Below are positions 11,160-22,483 of a stretch of DNA of 64,000 nucleotides, piece after piece. The number at the start of each line of letters is the position of its first letter. The first letter of the stretch is position 1. This DNA is from Acanthochlamys bracteata (lineage: Eukaryota; Streptophyta; Magnoliopsida; Pandanales; Velloziaceae): the NCBI GenBank assembly GCA_019914995.1, contig CM034142.1:6819513-6883512 (forward strand). The letters are read 5' to 3'. The notes beneath the pieces were generated by a model, which saw nothing but the letters and a program-made list of their open reading frames with translations, was not told where the DNA came from and ran no database searches. The position numbers and the translations under genes were made by a program.

Positions 11160-12830
11160 TTACAGCTTTACAACCACATTCTGCAAGGAATTTTTCCTAA
11201 CAACACCCCTTGAACACAACTCTGTTAGCAGCTCTACTGCCTCATTGGACATTCCTTCCTGAGCTAAACCCCCAATCAGAATAGTGTATGTCGACTCTGT
11301 GGGCATACATCCACTAGACACCATCCGGGCATAAAAATCAATCGCGCGATCTGTTTGTAGATCTTTACACAACCCAGCAAGAACTGCATTGTAAACATTA
11401 GCATTAGGTCTGAGACCAAGTTCTTGCAACTCATGGAACACTTTGATAGCATCCTCAATCTTGCCCTCTTTGCTCAGCCCAGATACAAGCGAGCAATAAG
11501 TGATAATATCAGGCCACAAATCCTTGTGCTTCATCTCTTCCAAAAGCTCGAGCGCCTTTCTTGTATTTCCGTCTTTTGCAAGCCCATCTATTACAGTGTT
11601 ATACGAAATGAGCACTGGCGAACAACCCTTGCTACTCAACTCTTGGAGCATCTCTACAGCAACATTAACCTTGCCATCCCTGCATAGAGCAGTAAGCAAA
11701 GTGTTGTACGTAACAATATCTGGGTAGCAACCCCTAGCTACCATCACATCTAAGTATTCAACCGCCACATTCATCTTCTTCTCCCTGCATAGCCCGTGCA
11801 GCAATGGGTTATAACTCAGTGAATTCGGCTCGCACCCATGCTCAGGCATCCTCTCCAACACATCCATTGCCCTGTCCAACATGCCCTTTCGGCACAAGAA
11901 ATTAATCAGTATATTGAACGTAACAACACTCGGGGCACAACCCCTTTTCAACATATCATCTAACAACTTCTCTGCATCCATCCACCTCCCTGTGCTACAC
12001 ATGCTCCTGAGAATAATATTATGTGAAATAACATTCGGGTTACACCCATACGATGGCATCTCATCCAAAAACCTTATCGCATCATCAATCCTTCCCTCCC
12101 TGCAGATACCATTAATAATAACATTATAAGTCACCACATCTGGGATACATCCTTTATCCCGCATTTCATCGAGCAGCTTCATCGCTTGACCAACACCACT
12201 CTCTCTACACGCTGCTTCAATAAGAATGGTATAAGTGAAAACATCTGGTGGACAATCCCTCTTGAGCATTTCGTCGAGTAGGTTTAGTGCATCAGAAAGA
12301 CGGTTCTTTTCGCACAAGTTCTGAATGATAGTATTATAAGAAACAACATCCGGCGAAACCGTCATTCGGGCAAGAAGGCGCAGAGCCGCATTAGTATCCC
12401 CTGCTTTACAATAACCACTAAGCATCACATTGTAAGTAATCACATCAGGTGAACAAAAATTTTCAACGATTTCAAGAACCCGCGACGCAGAACGTGTTTT
12501 TCCTGATCGACATAGGCCGCGTATAAGGCTCGTGCATGGAATCGGGTTCGGTGGAATGCCACGGGAAGCGCAGAGCTCAACGAAACGAAAGGCTTCGTCA
12601 AGCTCACCGTTACGGACGTGGCGGTATAGCCGGCGGTTAGATGCTTCAGTAGTATCAGTAGCAGTAGAAGAAGAAGACGAAGGTTGGCAGTTGGTGGCAG
12701 TTGAAACATGACCGTTCTGACAGTTGGTGGTGGAGGAGAAGGTTAAGTGGGCGGTTAAGCGGCTCGTTAATCTGCTATTGTTGTTGAAGAGAAGCTTTGG
12801 ATTGAGGTTTGTGTGAGAGATTACAGACAT
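11160..12830 (-). CDS. P-class pentatricopeptide repeat protein (At1g09900-like)
   Basis: This is an intronless 556-residue protein. Residues 1-65 are Ser/Thr/Asn-rich with few acidic residues and could be an organelle transit peptide. From about residue 67 to 545 there are roughly 14 PPR motifs of 35 residues, nearly all of the form 'PDVVTYN-LI-GLC--G--DAL-LLDEM---GC'. There is no E, E+ or DYW extension after the last repeat, so it belongs to the P subclass, which binds organellar RNA to stabilise, process or help translate transcripts. It closely resembles Arabidopsis At1g09900, which is of similar size and has a single-exon coding region. The ATG at 12830 is the first in frame and is preceded by a (TC)n leader. 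The target RNA is unknown, and mitochondrion versus plastid cannot be decided by eye. Confidence 0.9.
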   Translation of the reverse strand: MSVISHTNLNPKLLFNNNSRLTSRLTAHLTFSSTTNCQNGHVSTATNCQPSSSSSTATDTTEASNRRLYRHVRNGELDEAFRFVELCASRGIPPNPIPCTSLIRGLCRSGKTRSASRVLEIVENFCSPDVITYNVMLSGYCKAGDTNAALRLLARMTVSPDVVSYNTIIQNLCEKNRLSDALNLLDEMLKRDCPPDVFTYTILIEAACRESGVGQAMKLLDEMRDKGCIPDVVTYNVIINGICREGRIDDAIRFLDEMPSYGCNPNVISHNIILRSMCSTGRWMDAEKLLDDMLKRGCAPSVVTFNILINFLCRKGMLDRAMDVLERMPEHGCEPNSLSYNPLLHGLCREKKMNVAVEYLDVMVARGCYPDIVTYNTLLTALCRDGKVNVAVEMLQELSSKGCSPVLISYNTVIDGLAKDGNTRKALELLEEMKHKDLWPDIITYCSLVSGLSKEGKIEDAIKVFHELQELGLRPNANVYNAVLAGLCKDLQTDRAIDFYARMVSSGCMPTESTYTILIGGLAQEGMSNEAVELLTELCSRGVVRKNSLQNVVVKL

Positions 12831-12960
12831 TTTAGAGAGAGAGAGAGAGAGAAAAGTGTTCTAGGGTTTTTCAAAGAAGAAGAAAAAGCACCGAGAAGAA
12901 GATTGGGAAGTTTTGGATAAGGCTATTAATGGGCCTAAATGTTTTAATGGGCTTTTATTG
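12831..12960 (-). promoter_or_regulatory. PPR gene leader and promoter with two site II motifs
   Basis: On the coding strand a (TC)n tract (12834-12853) sits just upstream of the ATG. TGGGCC at 12930-12935 and TGGGCT at 12948-12953 are site II elements, common about 100 bp upstream of genes for organelle functions. No clear TATA box is seen. Confidence 0.45.
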
Positions 12961-13593
12961 CGCTTCCATCAAGTACACAGTTAGCACATGGTCCTAAACT
13001 TTGCCTTCCTATAATGCAGGTAGAAACTTTCTGTACTACATACAACAATAGCACTTGAACTTTAAAAGCAAGAACATGATACCTGTATCTTCATGACCAT
13101 ATTCAACAAGATTGATTCATAATCTAAACTATTAGACATTCTAATCTTGAAAACATTTGCTTCCAGCTCAAAGTTTCAAGTCAGGGGAACAACAGCATCA
13201 TTATCAGGTACATAGAGAACAGATTTAACTTCTGGAATTGCTCACTTCATGGATCGCCGTCGGTGTAAAGATCATCAACCCAGGGATGCAGCCTTAGTCT
13301 CGCAGTATGACTAATCATTTCGTATCCGCCACAGCTGCAAGATCAAAACCTTCAACACCAATCGCAGGAATCAATCATCATGCGGTGTTGCATACGAGTT
13401 GTTTTTTTTACTCTAAGAATCAGCAAGTTCCATGAAGTAAGCACAACTTATTGTGCTAAGGTGAAAGTTAAACTTCCACATTGTGATAAGAGGAACTCAA
13501 GAGGCTAAGAAATGTAATGATCACCTGTAATACCCAGGTAGAGAAATGCAAGACTACCAAATTGAATCAAGATCAACATACCCTCCTTGATTG
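12961..13593 (-). other. Probable 3'UTR of the omega-amidase gene
   Basis: This stretch lies between the PPR promoter and the omega-amidase stop codon. On the minus strand a strong acceptor (GATCTTGCAG, near 13343) precedes a 28-codon open frame that ends at a TGA near 13250. It may be a spliced UTR exon or an alternative terminal exon. Nothing else is recognisable. Confidence 0.35.
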
Positions 13594-16520
13594 TCATTCT
13601 CCTCTGACTATATCAACCAGCTTGTACATGTCTTCCTGTTGTTGTCGTGGGAGGCTCATCCTACAAGAAAACCTAGAAAGTTAGAATCTAAAAGAACTGT
13701 TTATGTTATGAGTAACATTGCAGACACAAACCTTCTTGCTTGAATATGTGAATAATCAATCTCTGCAAATACTGTTGTTTCTTCAGGTCCTGATGTCGCA
13801 ATAATTTCACCAAACTGTACACAGAAAAATTTTATTTACTAAGGGACACTCATGATGGCGTCTACAAAGCTGTGAAACTTTCTGGTTTTACTCACAGGTC
13901 CGACTAAGGAAGAATGACCCCAGATTGTGTAGTCGCCTTTTGAATCTCGACATGGCGAGCAAGTTGCCACGAACAACTATCGTCAGAAAGAGAAAAGCAT
14001 TTGAAAAGGGAAGGGAGCTAGGAAGTCCGTTACTCAGATGGAAGAAACAGCAAACTTTAAAACACTACCTGATTGTCAGCTGCCCTGGAAGCAAAACAAG
14101 AAAATTAGACAATATTAAGTTGACTGTCATAGCACTAGACCAACAATCTAGAATACTACCATCGATTTGCCCTAACATGTCTTTTTATTTTATGGTAAAG
14201 TAATTAACTTATGGCAGGTGGTCACTATACTACAAAAGTTACTAACTTATTATCATTGAACAAATTCCAAAGAGGTATGAAGCCACTAGCTATGATGTGC
14301 ATACAAGATAATGACTACTTCAAGTTGCTGATCAAGATATGCAATCAACTGATGTACAGGAAATATTAGCATTTTGCTCAACTAAAATGATGATCCGAAA
14401 AGAACACTGGTTACAGTGCTTTTTAAAGAACAAGCATCTTCTCTACCTTGCTCTCTGCATGAGTTCCCACAGCATTTGGCCAGTACTTAAGTTAAAGGCT
14501 CCAGGATAACATATCAAATGAGCACCTTTGCAAATAGACAGCAATCAGGTAATATCAGTCTAGAAAGAATGAAGTATACTTTTCCAGGAAAAAGGGAAAA
14601 TGGTATTTTCGTCTTATCCTTCCCATAGTTTCCATGAGCCAGAAAATAAGTGATGTAAAGCAAATCTTCAATTGTAAAACCATTACAAGAAGTTCTTAAA
14701 CAGACTTTCTTTAATCCAGCCTTGAAAAAGTTAGACAACCTATACTTTCATCACTCAGCATACAGTAATGTCCATCGGCGAAGAAAAAAATACCTCTTGT
14801 TCTATAGAGCATTGCAAGCTCCGGAAAACGTAGATCATGGCAAATTCCAAGCCCAATACACCCAACATCTTCACAATTTTGAAGATCATCCAAAATTAAT
14901 ACTCTCACATCACAAAAACTCATAAGAAGCACATAAAGAAATAGTCATATAAATCATGAAAACAACTTGGAAACTTGAAGAAAGATGAAATTTTTGTGTA
15001 AAGGTATTCTTGACATGCCAATCCCAAAGATTACCAGTCTTCACAACTGTAGGTTGATGCCCAGCACTTAAAGTGTCAGATTCTTTGAAAGTGATATCTC
15101 CAGGCATATTGACATCGAAGAGATGCAGCTGGAGATTGTCCATGTATGATATTTTAGTGCAAGGAGACTTCAATATATAAAAATGGTTTTGTAAAAAAAA
15201 AATTAAATGGAAGGAATCAATAGAAAAATGCATGTGTGTTTTAATGCAAGATCCTTTCCACCTTGCGATGCTTAGCCATCTGTGTCCCATCAGGACCAAA
15301 AACAAAACAGGTGTTATACAATCGTCCGGATTTCCTTTCTGGTATTGATCCACCTACTATTGTGATTCCTAAAAGAGAAGCAACCTCAGACATCATCGAG
15401 ATTGAAGGAGAATGATGATGAAACTCACTATCCTCAGCATATTTCGGAAAGTTCTCAGACGAATAGGGACAGTTCCACATTTCCTACGATAAGCAAAATT
15501 TGAGAAATTTCAATGAATAGGCATATTTTGAAAGCATAAGAGTGTAAAAAGGGATTAGAGGATCTCATAACTTAAAACTAGAGAGTGCTCTTTGATGATC
15601 AGAGGGAGAAAAGGATCTTGCTTAAATTTACAAATCGCTAAATCGGGAAGTTCTCCTAAATAAACAAAAGGGAAAAACTAGTGGCTTACAAATAGAAAAT
15701 GGTAACAGGGAGGCATTGACCATTAAAGCATTTTAACCATGAGATAAAATTCTGACATTTTAAAACTATCAACAAAACTTTCTTCTATGAACCGAATTAA
15801 GCTCAGAAGATGAAGCTTAATCTGCAAATGGAACTAAACTTGTAGTAGTTTTGCAAGTATCCACCAAGATTTGCATAACTTCCTCGAGGAAAGCTAATTA
15901 ATTTTATATATGACGATTTGCACGACCCAATAACTTCTTGGTTTAGGTTGACAACGTTTCCTCTTTTCTTCTCAAAGAAACAATACAAAATCATCAAACA
16001 CAATGTTAAAATGCTGAATAGAGAGAGAAACAATACAGGCAAGAGTACAAGCTTTGCACCATTGTCGGCAGCATCCTCAATCGATCTGCGGGCATGGGCA
16101 ATGTTTTCTTCCTTGTTATTAGTGACATGTAATTGGCAAAGAGCAATCTTGAACTGCATGCAGATAATGTTCCAAAAATAAGCTAAATTAAATTGAACTT
16201 AAAATAAACCAAAAAGAACAATTTCTTTTACTCGATAAATCAACAAATGTAGTCAAAATCACGAGAAAAAATTCAAGTTAGACTTAGAATCAACAGAAAC
16301 AAAAAATCTTGAGCTGAACAAAGACCATGAATTCATGCTTGGACAAATCCCAAAGACTTCAAATTTCATAGCAAAATAATCTATCACTACCATGCTCTAG
16401 GACCGCAAAGCTTACAACTTTACAACTACGAAGTTCATGTATTGACAGAAATTCAAGAAATTTGATAGAAATATGGGGTATTACCTTTTGGATTTTGAGC
16501 GAAGAGTTCTCAGAATCCAT
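13594..16520 (-). CDS. Omega-amidase (NIT2-like, nitrilase/carbon-nitrogen hydrolase superfamily)
   Basis: The enzyme hydrolyses alpha-ketoglutaramate and alpha-ketosuccinamate, the omega-amides left after glutamine or asparagine transamination. Ten exons (minus strand): 16485-16520, 16037-16153, 15262-15483, 15035-15128, 14794-14868, 14447-14525, 14069-14084, 13896-13976, 13732-13814, 13594-13660. All junctions are GT-AG and keep frame, giving 289 residues. The nitrilase triad is present: Glu52 (LVLLPE), Lys125 (AKHRK, before LHLFDV) and Cys166 ([10 protein letters not shown]). The end is IVRGE-stop. Exon 7 is only 16 nt. The 12-residue first exon ([12 protein letters not shown]) shows no transit peptide, whereas the Arabidopsis protein At5g12040 is annotated as chloroplastic, so this model predicts a cytosolic enzyme unless an upstream start is used. 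It is divergent from the TFIIE beta gene. Confidence 0.9.
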
Positions 16521-16740
16521 TCAGAAAAGGTAAAAGAAGAGAAGGAGAAAGGGAACCAAGACAGAGCAGCAAAATTAAATAAGGACCTCATAATGCTAAT
16601 ATAAGTATGTTGATTCTACTATGGTAAACTAGTTTATAACGGAAAGAAAGTTTGACTTGCAATTGCTAAACTAAATTATGAGGGTATGAAAGTGCAACAC
16701 CTTTCTATATATTTTAGTTCAAACGGCTGAAATAGAAACT
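16521..16740. promoter_or_regulatory. Short divergent promoter between omega-amidase and TFIIE beta
   Basis: About 220 bp separate the omega-amidase ATG from the pyrimidine-rich putative TFIIE beta leader that begins near 16740. A weak TATA-like TCTATATATTTTAG at 16703 faces the plus strand. Both genes are housekeeping in type, which suits a shared bidirectional promoter. Confidence 0.35.
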
Positions 16741-17966
16741 GATTCCTTTCTTCTCCCGGTCTCTCTTGTCGCTCTCTATCGAACTCGCTCGCTTCTATCG
16801 AAGCCGGCGGCGATCTGGAATTAATGTTAAAAGGAAATAGAAGAGGTTGTCTTCATATTTTGTTTCATCGAATCTAATTCAAGGTTAGAGGGCTTGCTTT
16901 GATTTGTCAAATTGATTTTTTTTTCTCTATCCAAAATTTTGATTTACTGTAGAAATGGACACTGTTACTCAAGTAATGCACATCAATTTTGGTAAGTTGA
17001 TGATTGTTATGGGAAATCTCGAATTTGTTGTTGCGGGGAGACGAACTACGGATTTGTTACTTTTTTTCCTTTATTTTTGCTAAGAATTCTTTTAGGGTGA
17101 AGGTTAGGACTTTTCACGTTTTGCAAAATTAGGGTTTTATTATGCAAACATTTCGGTTTATAATAGTTTGCAAAGATTAGTGTTTTTAATTATCTTCTGC
17201 TAATGCTATTTTTGTTGGAAGGAGTTGTTATTATCCATGTTAATAACTGCTTCTATGATTTTTGGGTAATAATTTTTGTTAGTTGCTTGCAGTTCTGTTA
17301 TTTATGATCCGTTATTGCAATTTCCAAGCAATGAAACTATGAATTTGCTGTCGCGTCCAAAGCTTTAGTTTCTGCAGTTGTTTACAGAGTTGCAGATGTG
17401 ATGAATGAGTTAGAATAAGGTTCAGATGCTGGTTCGGTCTATTGGAAAGTTGTTGTAATCTGTTGTTGATTTATCTGCTTTGCTTTCGTAAAAGATTTAA
17501 TCATGTGCTGTGTATGCATTTGTAACAGTGTTAGCTGTAGGAGAATTAGATTGGATGTAGAATTAGCTGGAGCAAAAATTTTCATGCATGTGCAGTTTTT
17601 TTAAAAGTATTATGATTGCAATATTGCTTCTTATGTATGAAGAGAAACACCATAATTTTTAGCCACACCAAACATGGTGCATATAATCTGCGCCTGTGTG
17701 TTTTTATAATACTTTTGCACTCTGATTACTTGAACTTGAGTTTCTTTCTTTCTACCATGAGGCCATTTGATTCCTGTGTTTATGTTGAAAACTACCTCTC
17801 CATCTAAATATTAATTTGTGATGCACTGTGTTTGTCTTTCATTTCCCTGTTCTTTTTATGTGCACTGCTAAATTTGTTTAAGCCAATTTTAGATGCTATT
17901 TTGTCACTCATATTTGAATGTTTTATCTGGTTTCAAGCTTCTTACTTATGTGAAGAAAATTCGCAG
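16741..17966 (+). other. Putative 5'UTR and leader intron(s) of TFIIE beta
   Basis: A CT-rich leader (16741-16800) is followed by intron-like T-rich sequence and ends in an acceptor, ATTCGCAG, at 17959-17966, immediately before the ATG. A possible internal UTR exon near 16953-16991 (ending TTTTG before GTAAGT) contains an ATG. If spliced to the coding exon, that ATG would read into the main frame out of phase and stop within about 20 codons, so it could act as a uORF. Confidence 0.4.
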
Positions 17967-20639
17967 ATGTCCTTAGAAGAAAGCCTTAATAAATTCAAGC
18001 AGCAGCAACAGAAGTGCCAATCTACTCTCACTAGTATTGCGAACCGCGCTGTGCCCAAGAACTCTCAATCCCATAGGGCAACACCAACAAGCAGTTCATC
18101 AGCACAACCAAAGCCTACTGGAGCAGTAAAATTTTCCAATGATACTGAAAGACTTCTCCACATCAATGCCATTCGGAAATCTCCTGTTGGCGCACAGATT
18201 AAACGTGTTATTGACCTCTTACTAGAGGCATGGATCTAAATCCTTTTGGTTTTGTGCATATTCATCTATCAAACAAAGGTGCAACCATATCTCCGCATTG
18301 AAAAGTATCTATGTTCTCCATTTTTACTGATTTGATGATACCTCCATTACAACTTTAGGGTCCACCATAGTTTGTAGGATGGCATTCCAATTTTGAGAAA
18401 GTTTTAACTTGTAGAGGCTCTACCAACCAGTTTGAAACTTTCTGGATCCAGCATTGAGTTATTTTTTTCTATTACAACAACTTTGACCAGAAAGGAAAAT
18501 GAAAGTGTGGGAAGTTGAGACGTCACTTTTACTTGATTATGGCAATTCGAAGATGAAGTATGCTGATCTGTGCTGCTCTAATTCCAGCAGACAAGGCATG
18601 CATTGACACCTGAAGAAATCAATGAAGCCTGCTATGTTGATATACTTGGCAACAAAGCTGTCTTTGATAGTTTAAAAAATAACCACAAGGTTTCATATGA
18701 TGGAAGACGCTTCTCTTACAAGGTAACAATATTTCACTGCAAGAAGCATCCATGTCTTGCTTGCCTCGATTATGATCATCCAGTTGTATGTATTACTTCA
18801 AATGTTTGCCTTGGATTGTCCAGTATATGATCCCCAAATTGTTCTGTCAGGTAATACTCTATTGAGACCAAGACTGTTGCATGCCCAATATTGTTTGAGT
18901 TTCTGAGATCCTCATTTGACTGTTTCATGCCCAATATTGTTTGAGTTTCTGAGATCCTGATTTCCTCAGAGAGTGGGCGGATGTGTTATTTGTTGTTTTC
19001 ACTGCTTCATGTGAGTATGAGCATTACATACAGTTTAATGCAGGATCGTGTGTATTGGTGTTATTCTCATAGACAACATTTTTTGCAAAGGAGTTTCTTG
19101 CTACTGTTAACTGGGGAAAATGGGCAGTTGAGTTTTCCCAATTTTGTGATGGGAATCTCAACAATCATTTTCCTCAAATTTGATGCTCCATGCTGTTTTG
19201 TTAGTTTTTGATAACTGATCATGTTTACTAGTTCTATACTGGTTGACAAGTTGATAAGGTAATAAGGGTTTTTGAAACTTAAATCAATCGTTGCATGGCA
19301 TCTTTACAGCCTATTACTCGATTCTAGTTTTCAAACATTTTGAATTTTTGTGATTTTGGGATCAGCTTAGCCAGTTGTTATATGTGCTATCTAGCATTTC
19401 TTATTTTCTCCCCCAATAGTTGCGACTAGGTCTAGTTTCATGTTTTCAAACATTTTTGGATGTCCCCTGCTTTAAAACTCTTTGTCATGGTGGGCTTCTT
19501 GACTATCAAGTTTCGTCGTCATCTGGTAGCTTCTTCGTTGTAATTTTTATTTCATAATTTCAAACATAGCAGTGCAGGTTATCAGTCAGCATAGATTCTC
19601 TCAAAGGTAAACATTAGTCGCTGGTCCTTCCAGTCCATATGTCTATTATTTTGTTTTTGCCATTCTGTTTTTCTTCGAAATCATATTTTCATTTCCTTGG
19701 TAGCAAATGACATTAACTTTTGAGTTATATGGATTCTTAGAATTGCTTTAGTTTGTTTTGTTGGACGTTCAAAATTTCGTATTTACCATTTAATTTCACC
19801 CAGCAATAATCATGATGTTGAATTTTATGATTAGATTTGTCATTTGTTGGCATCATAGTAACCAATTTAAGAAAGACAACTAGCTGACTTCAAGGTCATA
19901 TTTCTTCGTAGTGTGCATCTTAGAATTCCCTCATATAATAGAGATGAATGATATTGATGCGAATGAAAATCTGGTTATTTAGTTGTATCTGAGCATTTTG
20001 AACATTGTTTGTGGTATCTTGCACTAACCGATACATTCCCTTATTACAGTCGAAGCATGATCTGAGGGGTAAAGATCAGTTACTTGGTTTGATAAGGAAA
20101 TTTCCTGAGGGTCTTGCTGTGATTGACGTTAAAGATGCCTACCCTTCTGTGATGGAGGATTTACAGGTAAGCTACTCTTTATTTATGATCTTGGCCGAAT
20201 GCTTATCAGTTTGTTGCTTGACAATAGTGCAGATAAATTGCCTCTGGTGTTGTTTTCTTGAACTTTATGTTTACTAATTAATCATGTTTATGTTCAGGCT
20301 CTCAAAGCAGCAAGGCAAATCTGGCTGCTATCTAACATGGATTCCCAGGAGGACATCATGTATCCTAACGATCCAAAGGTAATAATGAAGGTGGATGATG
20401 ACCTGAAGCAACTGTTTCGAGGAATCGAACTTCCCCGTGACATGGTTGATATCGAGAAGGAGCTCCAAAAAAATGGCATGAAGTCTGCCACCAATACAGC
20501 CAAGGGGCGTGCCATGGCACAAGTACATGGTGTTCCTTCAAAGCCCAAGCCGAAGAAACATAATCGTGAGATCAGCAAGAGGACCAAACTTACTAATGCA
20601 CATCTTCCAGAACTCTTTCGGAACCTTTCTGTTCCTTAA
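17967..20639 (+). CDS. Transcription initiation factor IIE, beta subunit
   Basis: This is the beta subunit of general factor TFIIE, which recruits and regulates TFIIH at RNA polymerase II promoters in the nucleus. Exons: 17967-18227, 18591-18722, 20050-20166, 20298-20639, giving 283 residues, close to the usual plant length. The N-terminus (MSLEESLNKFKQQQQKCQ) is a short Gln/Lys-rich coiled region, followed by a Ser-rich linker. Then come the tandem winged-helix core (LLHINAIRKSPVGAQIKRV, ALTPEEINEACYVDI, GLIRKFPEGLAVIDVKDAY) and a basic tail (KPKPKKHNREISKRTK). The start lies directly after an acceptor. Introns 2 and 3 are GT-AG. Intron 1 must begin at a GC dinucleotide (LLLE then gcatgg), because the frame meets a stop three codons later and the protein resumes with TRHALTPEE. 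Confidence 0.92.
18880..18960 (+). repeat. 46-bp tandem duplication inside TFIIE beta intron 2
   Basis: CATGCCCAATATTGTTTGAG and the bases after it occur at 18880 and again at 18926, with one mismatch near the end. It is a local, recent duplication inside the 1.3 kb intron with no visible effect on splice sites. Confidence 0.8.
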
Positions 20640-21480
20640 TAATATAATGGGGAAAAAACGCAATGGAGTTGTTCCGTTGGAGATTAGTTTGTGTCTTGAA
20701 GTGTTGTTGTTACTGTGATATACGAACGTGTCGCAGAACGACTTTGTTAGCCATCTGTGTATCATTGATCAGAGAGAAGAATGAGGTACAGATATCCAAT
20801 GATTGTGTGCAATGCTTTTTCTGTGTGATCCTCTACAATGTTTACTTATTCCAACAGTTGTCTAGAATAAAGTCTGCTGTAATTATTGTATGGGATTCTA
20901 ATATAGATGATATATAATATAAGATTTTACTACTAGTATAAACTGTAGTGTAATTTTTTTTGCACTAGATTTTATACTATGCACTAATGTAAACAATAGT
21001 ATTAACCTTAGTATAGGCTAGTAATATAAAGATCTGTATAAAACTAGCTCAGTACCAATAGTCGAATTCAAATTCTGTGTCTCACAATTGTATCTATTCC
21101 CACACTCATATGTCATATGTTTAAATGTTAAATTCAAAATCGGTATTTGAAAAGTAGTTAAGTCACTTAAATTCGATTAGCTTATAGATTCAAAACCAGT
21201 TTTCAAATTCCGTTCTGAAAAAATATTTTTAAAAACTCGCTTCGTAAGAGCTCGTTTGATACATGCCTTTAATAATTTGTGTAAATTTGTTAGTTGATGA
21301 TTTTGTGCATAAAAGAAGTTGCAGAAAATTGAACTTCCGAAACTTTAAAATCATTCTATTATTATTCTTCATGTCTCTTCTTTTACAGACCATCTCTTCT
21401 TTTGGTCGACTAATATATTGAATCCTTCACTAGAGAAAACAATCCGTATCCTGACAAGTTTTTTGAAAGAAAACCTTGAG
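20640..21480. other. TFIIE beta 3'UTR followed by intergenic DNA
   Basis: 20640 to about 20900 looks like 3'UTR, with AATAAAG near 20867 as a possible poly(A) signal. 20900-21480 is AT-rich with no gene or recognisable repeat. It runs into the upstream region of PsbX. Confidence 0.5.
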
Positions 21481-21499
21481 GAAAAGAAAAAAAGAAAGA

Positions 21500-21505
21500 G
21501 ATAAG
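21500..21505 (+). promoter_or_regulatory. I-box (GATAAG) upstream of PsbX
   Basis: GATAAG is the I-box core found in many light-regulated nuclear photosynthesis genes. It lies 214 bp before the PsbX ATG. No clear TATA box is seen, which is common for nuclear photosystem genes. Confidence 0.3.
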
Positions 21506-21713
21506 CCTAATCTTGCAACACTAGAACCACAATCATCCACATCAGGATTTCATCTAATGACATGGCAATATGGCATCTACTCCCCATCCAAACACAATCT
21601 TTTCCTATCTACTTCTTCAAAATACATTCTTCAGTCCTTCAATCTTGCCACAAACAACTCTCTCATAAGCTGCAGAAGCTGCAAAAAGAAAGTTTCATAC
21701 CTACAAACAAACA

Positions 21714-22082
21714 ATGGCTTCTGCAGCTTCTGCAACAGCAACCACCATGATGGCAACACCTTCATCAGGACTCAAAAAAACATTTGTTTTCAACCCTATA
21801 AGTCAAGTTCCGAAAATCAAGTCCGCTAGTTCAAGAGCCCAGCTTGTAGTTAGGGCAGCATCTTCTGAGGAATCTGGGAAGGAACAAGTTGTTGCAGGAC
21901 TCACTGCAACAGCTCTTGCAGCTGCTTTCATAATACCTGATGTTGCAGAAGCAGCTACTCCAGGAGTCTCTCCGTCGCTGAAGAACTTTTTGCTGAGCAT
22001 CCTTGCTGGAGGAACTGTTCTTGGAGTGATTGTTGGAGCTGTCGTTGGTGTTGCAAACTTCGATCCTGTCAAGAGAAGCTGA
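21714..22082 (+). CDS. PSBX: Photosystem II subunit PsbX, nuclear-encoded precursor
   Basis: This is a 122-residue, single-exon precursor of a small thylakoid membrane protein of photosystem II, placed near cytochrome b559. It has a bipartite targeting sequence: a Ser/Ala-rich stroma-targeting part (residues 1 to about 48), then a hydrophobic thylakoid-transfer segment (58-80) ending with a lumenal peptidase site, AEA, at 78-80. The mature protein is about 42 residues with one membrane helix (93-114). The signatures [13 protein letters not shown] and NFDPVKR are the PsbX hallmarks. The ATG at 21714 is the first one in frame with a plausible transit peptide. The neighbour downstream is an RPA1 relic in tail-to-tail orientation. 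Confidence 0.95.
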   Translation: MASAASATATTMMATPSSGLKKTFVFNPISQVPKIKSASSRAQLVVRAASSEESGKEQVVAGLTATALAAAFIIPDVAEAATPGVSPSLKNFLLSILAGGTVLGVIVGAVVGVANFDPVKRS

Positions 22083-22483
22083 AAGAAATACAAAAGAATC
22101 GAGTCAGTCAATATGAGTTTATGTATTGCAGTACGAATCCTACTGCCATATTGTTGTTTCTTAAATTTGGTAATCTTAATGTACTTGTAACACTTGCTGT
22201 AAAACTGGAAAGAAAGTAGTTCGCTGATTAAAATGAAGAACTCAACATCTATAACCAACCCAAACAACTATAGCCCTAGAAAGAATTCAATATTAGAGAT
22301 AGACATTAATTTACATGCTGTAATTGTATTTCCCTCAGCTGCAGCTACATTTATATACAAAAATGCCAAACGATTGATTCTATTGTAGATATTCACAAGA
22401 TGAATAGATCTTCAGTAAAGAAATTTAAATTTCAGACTTGTTCTGAAAGGTTCTCTCCAGAAAATTTGAAGCATTGCTATCAG
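22083..22483 (+). other. PsbX 3'UTR and short spacer
   Basis: The sequence after the PsbX stop is UTR-like to about 22260, then a plain AT-rich spacer leads to the end of the RPA1 relic. No further gene is seen. Confidence 0.5.
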
